Shown: piece after piece, positions 59,765 to 64,000 of the stretch
Position numbering within the stretch: the stretch's first letter is position 1
Layout: each line of letters begins with the position of its first letter
Assembly: GCA_003216975.1 (NCBI GenBank)
Contig: QCHY01000003.1
Span: 62,001-126,000, forward strand
Direction: 5' to 3'
Origin: Prochlorococcus sp. AG-402-I20
GTDB taxonomy: Bacteria > Cyanobacteriota > Cyanobacteriia > PCC-6307 > Cyanobiaceae
Length of the DNA: 64,000 nucleotides
Program-made: the position numbers and the translations under genes
The notes under the pieces: model-generated
Database searches by the model: none
What the model was told of the DNA's origin: nothing
What the model saw: only the letters and a program-made list of their open reading frames with translations

Positions 59765-62244
59765 TCTTTTTCTGGTATTATCATTGTAAAAGTAGATTTG
59801 ATAATTTCGTTATCTTCTAATTCTACATTTAATAATTTTTCTTTTTTATATAAACTATTATCAATTTGATTTGTTTCTATTTTTTTATATTTATCTTTAT
59901 CAGTTTTTATATAAACATTTTTATTATTTAAAAAACAATTAATCACTCTATTTTTTGATTTTTTATTATCTTTAAAAGTAATTCCCATTGTACCCAACTC
60001 ACCTTTTTTCGATGTTTTTATTTCTTTAGTATTATGCTTTATAAAAAAACCTTTATTAGTTATTAAAACTAGGTCTTTCACTTCTTTATCTTGAACATTT
60101 AAAGCACCAATGATATTTTCACCTGGTAATACTTTCATTATACTGGTTCCCTGAGCTAATTTTCCCATACATGGGAAGATCTTTTCTGTGATTTTTATTT
60201 TAATAATTCTGCCTATATCGCTTACTGTGTATAGATAACTATTCTCTTTACAAAGAAGGCAAGACTTAAGTTCAATTCCTTCTTTTAATTTTAAAATTGT
60301 TGTTGATCTATTAGAAATATCTGTAATTTCACTGATTAAAATTCTTTTAAATTTTCCATCACTACTTAATACTCCTAAACTAATATCTTTTGTTTCAGGT
60401 AATGGAATAAGGTTAATTATTTGATCTTTTTCTAACCCTGCTGGTAAAAACTGGCCTAGGGGTCCAGGCTTCTGTCCTGCAAATTCCCATTTAAGAAGAC
60501 CTATTTTACCAAATTTAGTGATAGCTAATATTTTTGGTTCATTTTTAATTGGCCATATTAGTTTTGAAGGCAGAATATCTTTTCTTTCGTGGTTACTATC
60601 TTTCAATTTTAACTTTTTTATTGTTATTGAAGGAATTATCTTTATTTCATTATTTGCTTGAATAATAATTTCAGAATCTATTGATAATTCCTTTAGAGCA
60701 TTTATTCTTTGTAGTTCTTTATTAGGTCTTTGATTTGCTATTCTTTCAGCAATTAACGCATCTCCACCTGCAATTAATTTTGTTCTTCTCTTACTACCAA
60801 ATCTTTTTTTCAAATCTTTAAGTTCTTTAATCATTACTGACATTAAGTGTTCTCTATTGTTAATAATTAATTCCAGCTGATCTCTTTTGTTTTTTAAATC
60901 TTTTATTTCATTTTTTAATGAATTTTTTTCAAGGCTTGTTATTTTTTTTAAAGGCATACTTAAAATCCCGTCAGCTTGTCTTTCATTTATTTTTAAGCTA
61001 TTAATTAAAGTATTTTTTGCTTCAGCTGTATCTTTTGATTTTTCAATTAAATTGATTATTTCTCTGAGATTATTTATAGCTTCGATAAGAGCCTCAACTA
61101 TTTCTTGTCTATTTTTTATATTATTTAATAAATAATTGCTTCTAAGTAAAATAGTATTTTCTCGAAATTCTAGAAAATTATCTAGTAATTGCCTTAATGT
61201 AAGTTGGATTGGCTGACCATTAACTAATGCAAGTAAAATTGCTCCAAAATTACTTTGTAATGAGGTTTTTTGATATAAATAGTCAAGAATTTTTTGTGGG
61301 TCAGAGTCCCTCTTGATTTCCACAAGAATTCTCATTCCATCTCGATCACTTTCATCTCTTATATCAGCTATTCCAGAAACTTTTCCATTGTTTACAAGAT
61401 CTGCTAATTTCTCAATCCAACTAGCTTTGTTTAATTGATAAGGTAATTCAGTAATAATAATTCCACTTCTTTTATGTTTACCTTTTCCTGGATGAATTTC
61501 TTCAATATGAGCTATTCCTCTCATTGTTATGCTTCCTCTACCTTTTGTGTAAGTTTCTTTTATTCCATTGCTAATTAAGATTTCTCCCCCTGTTGGAAAG
61601 TCGGGACCAGGTATTAGCTTTAATAATTTTTCTTCGTCTAAGGAGGGTTTTTTTATTATTGCTATTAAAGCCTCTACTACTTCGTTTAAGTTATGAGGAG
61701 GAATGCTTGTTGCCATTCCAACAGCAATACCCGCACTACCATTTAAAAGGAGGAAAGGTAGTTGAGCTGGTAAAACATCTGGTTCTTGCTGTGAACCATC
61801 AAAATTTGGAGAGAAATCAACAGTCTCTTGATCTATTTCACTTAAAATTGCGACATTAGATATTGGTGCTAATCGAGTTTCTGTATATCTCATTGCAGCT
61901 GGGGGATCATCATCAATAGATCCAAAGTTTCCATGACCATCAAGAATTGGGTATCTGGAACTAAAAATTTGAACTTGTCTTACAAGCGCGTCATAAACAG
62001 CTTGATCTCCATGGGGATGGTATTTACCAAGAACATCTCCCACAACACGTGCACATTTTCTATAAGGTCTGTCGGGTGTAAGTCCTAATTCGTGCATTGC
62101 AAAAAGAATTCTTCTTTGCACTGGTTTCAATCCATCTCTTGCATCTGGCAATGCTCTTCCAACGATTACGCTCATCGCGTATTCGAGATAAGAACGCTGC
62201 ATTTCTTGGTGCAACGATATAGGTTTCAGGCGTTCCTTGGCCAT
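59761..62244 (-). CDS. DNA gyrase/topoisomerase IV subunit A
   Basis: Type IIA topoisomerase breakage-reunion subunit, 827 residues. The N-terminal winged-helix region contains [21 protein letters not shown] and the catalytic-Tyr loop [16 protein letters not shown]. The quinolone-region helix reads [18 protein letters not shown], with Gln at the E. coli Ser83 position and Asp87 kept. The C-terminus forms five weak blades such as [20 protein letters not shown], but I cannot find a canonical GyrA box (QRGGKG-like), so ParC/topo IV activity is as likely as gyrase. Cyanobacteria typically have a second paralog elsewhere. No gene symbol is given for that reason. Confidence 0.93.
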   Translation of the reverse strand: MAKERLKPISLHQEMQRSYLEYAMSVIVGRALPDARDGLKPVQRRILFAMHELGLTPDRPYRKCARVVGDVLGKYHPHGDQAVYDALVRQVQIFSSRYPILDGHGNFGSIDDDPPAAMRYTETRLAPISNVAILSEIDQETVDFSPNFDGSQQEPDVLPAQLPFLLLNGSAGIAVGMATSIPPHNLNEVVEALIAIIKKPSLDEEKLLKLIPGPDFPTGGEILISNGIKETYTKGRGSITMRGIAHIEEIHPGKGKHKRSGIIITELPYQLNKASWIEKLADLVNNGKVSGIADIRDESDRDGMRILVEIKRDSDPQKILDYLYQKTSLQSNFGAILLALVNGQPIQLTLRQLLDNFLEFRENTILLRSNYLLNNIKNRQEIVEALIEAINNLREIINLIEKSKDTAEAKNTLINSLKINERQADGILSMPLKKITSLEKNSLKNEIKDLKNKRDQLELIINNREHLMSVMIKELKDLKKRFGSKRRTKLIAGGDALIAERIANQRPNKELQRINALKELSIDSEIIIQANNEIKIIPSITIKKLKLKDSNHERKDILPSKLIWPIKNEPKILAITKFGKIGLLKWEFAGQKPGPLGQFLPAGLEKDQIINLIPLPETKDISLGVLSSDGKFKRILISEITDISNRSTTILKLKEGIELKSCLLCKENSYLYTVSDIGRIIKIKITEKIFPCMGKLAQGTSIMKVLPGENIIGALNVQDKEVKDLVLITNKGFFIKHNTKEIKTSKKGELGTMGITFKDNKKSKNRVINCFLNNKNVYIKTDKDKYKKIETNQIDNSLYKKEKLLNVELEDNEIIKSTFTMIIPEKD

Positions 62245-62260
62245 CTTTGAGTTTTAAGAG

Positions 62261-62282
62261 GCCTAAATTTCTTTATTTAGGC
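62261..62282. terminator. Possible hairpin between TPR gene and topoisomerase gene
   Basis: An 8-bp perfect stem (GCCTAAAT with ATTTAGGC) and 6-base loop TTCTTT lie in the 82-bp gap between the two minus-strand genes. No clear U tract follows on the minus strand, so a terminator role is only possible; it may be a simple stem in an untranslated leader. Confidence 0.35.
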
Positions 62283-62326
62283 TACTAACTATTTTGTTAA
62301 AAACCAGTTTTTTGTTAAACATTAAT

Positions 62327-63199
62327 TTATTTATTTTTTTCTTTTGCGTTTCTAACTACTTTATCCATTTCTGTTGTTTGAAACAAAAGTTGTGCTGATT
62401 TTTGTAATTTCTTACCCCACAATTGTTTTGATTGATAGTCTTTTGAAACATATTGAGGATTAGAATTTAACGCATTTTTAGCTAAGTTTAATGATTCAAG
62501 AGATTTATTATTTGAGACATATAATGCTACTGCAAGAGCTAGCATTGGTTCAGCATTATTACTAATTTCAAGTGCTGATTTAAATTTTGATATAGCTTCT
62601 TTTGGTTTATCTAATTCATATAAAACAAGACCTTCATTATTGATAGATTGCCAAAATTTTGAATTAATTTTTGAAGATTTTTTAAATGCAACTAGTGCAG
62701 ATTTATAATTATTTAACATTATTTCAGCGTTCCCTAGTTGAAAATAACCTCTCTCATCATTTTTATTAACTAATAAACCTTTTTTTATAAAAATCTTTGC
62801 TTCTTTAGGATTATTTAAATCCATATATATTGAGGCTATTTGAAAATATATATCCTTATCATTTGGTTTTAATTTGATCGCTTCATTTAAAGATGATAAT
62901 GCTTGATATTTTTTATTTGATCTAATCTGTGCTTCTGCCAGACTTATCCATATGTCTTTTTCTTTAGGATTTAATTTTATTGCTAGTTTTAAAAGTTTAA
63001 TTGCTTCCTCATTTTGACCAAATTGAATAAGCTGTATAGCTGTTTTTCCAATTTGTATTGAAGTAGATTTTAACTCTTGTTGACTTGGTTCATTAATTGT
63101 TGGAACTAAAGAGTTTGATGATTTATTTATAAGAAAAAATTCTAATATACATAGATAAAGTATCAATTGATAAATTTTTAAAATTTTTCTTGCATTCAT
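62327..63199 (-). CDS. TPR-repeat protein, membrane-anchored or exported
   Basis: An N-terminal hydrophobic segment (IYQLILYLCILEFFLI) after basic residues suggests a signal or anchor. Then follow about six tetratricopeptide repeats, for example GQNEEAIKLLKLAIKLNPKEKDIW, KKYQALSSLNEAIKLKPNDKDIYF and DKPKEAISKFKSALEISNNAEP. TPR proteins mediate protein assembly; partner unknown. It overlaps the queG stop by one base (63199), so it is co-transcribed with queG. I recall an equivalent gene in this position in other Prochlorococcus genomes. The C-terminus is basic (NAKEKNK). Confidence 0.82.
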   Translation of the reverse strand: MNARKILKIYQLILYLCILEFFLINKSSNSLVPTINEPSQQELKSTSIQIGKTAIQLIQFGQNEEAIKLLKLAIKLNPKEKDIWISLAEAQIRSNKKYQALSSLNEAIKLKPNDKDIYFQIASIYMDLNNPKEAKIFIKKGLLVNKNDERGYFQLGNAEIMLNNYKSALVAFKKSSKINSKFWQSINNEGLVLYELDKPKEAISKFKSALEISNNAEPMLALAVALYVSNNKSLESLNLAKNALNSNPQYVSKDYQSKQLWGKKLQKSAQLLFQTTEMDKVVRNAKEKNK

Positions 63200-64000
63200 T
63201 ATTTATTAGTTGATATTGAATTTATATTTCTACGCCACATCCATGGCTTAATTCGTTTTAATGCTGAATTATTTAAAGTTTCTTTCCATTTTGAATCACT
63301 CCAAGATAAAGCATCTTTTTTGGTCATGTTTACTATCCATTCAGATATCTGAAGATCGGGTTCTGTTGTAATTGGAATATTTCTTTGATTCCATGGACAT
63401 ACATCTTGACAGATATCACAACCAGCAATCCAATTACCCATTTTATTAATAATATTTTGTGGTAATTCTTGCTCTCTGTTTTCTAAAGTGTGATAAGCCA
63501 AACATTTGTTTGAGTTGACAATAAATGGTTCTTCTATTGCTTTAGTTGGACAGGCTTCAATACATTTTTCACACTCACCACATATAGATTGAGAAGGTTT
63601 ATCTGCTTTCAAAACTTCAGTTGATAAAAGATGACCTAAAAACATCCACGACCCGATTTTTGAGTTAATTATATTGCTATTTTTCCCTATCCATCCAATT
63701 CCAGCTTCTTCGGCCCATGCTTTGTCCAAAAATGCACTTGTATCGACACATATCTTCCATTTAGAGTTTGGCCTTTCTTTTTTTAAAAAATTCGCAATTT
63801 TTTTTAATTTTCTTTCAATAACCTTGTGATAATCCTTTCCCCATCCATATCTTGCTATTGATATGTCTTTAGGGGCGCTGTCGGTCTCTACATAGTAATT
63901 AAGTCCAACGGCAAGAACACTTTGTACGCCAGGAAGCATGTTCTCTATTTTTTTTCTTCTTGGACTTTTCATCCATTCCATTTTTGCTTGATGTCCAGCT
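63199..64000 (-). CDS. queG: Epoxyqueuosine reductase, partial (5' end outside window)
   Basis: Final step of queuosine synthesis: reduces epoxyqueuosine in tRNA using cobalamin and two [4Fe-4S] clusters. The visible part runs to the right edge with open frame, so the true start lies beyond 64000. Landmarks: MEWMKSPRRKKIENMLPGVQSVLAVGLNYY, ARYGWGKDYHKVIERKL, GIGWIGKNSNIIN, then the cluster motifs CGECEKCIEACPTKAI and CDICQDVCPWNQ. An internal ATG at 63981 is probably not the start, because frame and QueG-like sequence (GHQAK) continue upstream. The requirement for cobalamin fits the cobamide/siroheme genes elsewhere in the window. Confidence 0.93.
   Translation of the reverse strand, partial: AGHQAKMEWMKSPRRKKIENMLPGVQSVLAVGLNYYVETDSAPKDISIARYGWGKDYHKVIERKLKKIANFLKKERPNSKWKICVDTSAFLDKAWAEEAGIGWIGKNSNIINSKIGSWMFLGHLLSTEVLKADKPSQSICGECEKCIEACPTKAIEEPFIVNSNKCLAYHTLENREQELPQNIINKMGNWIAGCDICQDVCPWNQRNIPITTEPDLQISEWIVNMTKKDALSWSDSKWKETLNNSALKRIKPWMWRRNINSISTNK

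Overview
The window is a gene-dense, low-GC chromosomal segment of a marine picocyanobacterium. Family content, gene order and very short spacers point to Prochlorococcus. A ferredoxin-nitrite reductase plus FocA-type nitrite transporter, with moderately low GC, fits a nitrite-using low-light (LLI/NATL-like) lineage better than a typical high-light strain; that placement is inference. Nearly all of the DNA is coding. No CRISPR array, insertion sequence, integrase or rRNA operon is visible, and one tRNA gene (Val, UAC) is present.

Layout. 1-2.9 kb: 5' part of valS (cut at the left edge inside its KMSKS loop), two small hypotheticals, a degenerate HesB/IscA-like protein and tRNA-Val. 3.1-7.2 kb: mazG, the polyamine pair speE-speB, a Cys-rich small protein, gcvT. 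7.3-14.4 kb: aspS, pyrG, queE, queC, pabB, pabC, with several start/stop overlaps. 14.4-21.1 kb: a nitrite assimilation island: cobA and a SirB/CbiX chelatase (siroheme for nitrite reductase) divergent from nirA and focA, a perfect NtcA-type palindrome in the divergent promoter region, a terminator hairpin after focA, then a HEAT-like protein and a TrpD-like/CnaT-like protein. The nirA-focA junction carries an imperfect 203-bp tandem duplication that creates a chimeric 53-codon ORF.

21-35 kb: GNAT acetyltransferase, MFS transporter, ppk, a group-2-like sigma factor, a phytol-kinase-type membrane protein, DAHP synthase, acnB, a ClC transporter, an O-antigen-ligase/IctB-like membrane protein, purU and a FAD oxidoreductase. 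35-53.5 kb: dnaK, aroE, a Tic20-like protein, rpsF, argG, small membrane proteins, a DUF3134 protein, mraY, sucrose-phosphate synthase, uvrA, recN, an ABC1/UbiB kinase, a DUF1400-like protein and thrC.

53.5-64 kb: a 373-bp non-coding stretch with a cluster of DnaA boxes just upstream of dnaN, a strong candidate for the chromosomal origin, followed by dnaN, a PRC-barrel protein, purL, purF, a gyrA/parC-type topoisomerase subunit, a TPR protein and queG (cut at the right edge). This is the order I recall at the start of published Prochlorococcus genomes.

Most genes are housekeeping. The regions that deserve a second look are the nirA-focA duplication with its chimeric ORF, the NtcA-linked nitrite/siroheme cluster, the origin region, and several proteins whose expected catalytic or metal-binding residues are missing (HesB-like protein, PurF, the SPS phosphatase domain, GyrA/ParC).
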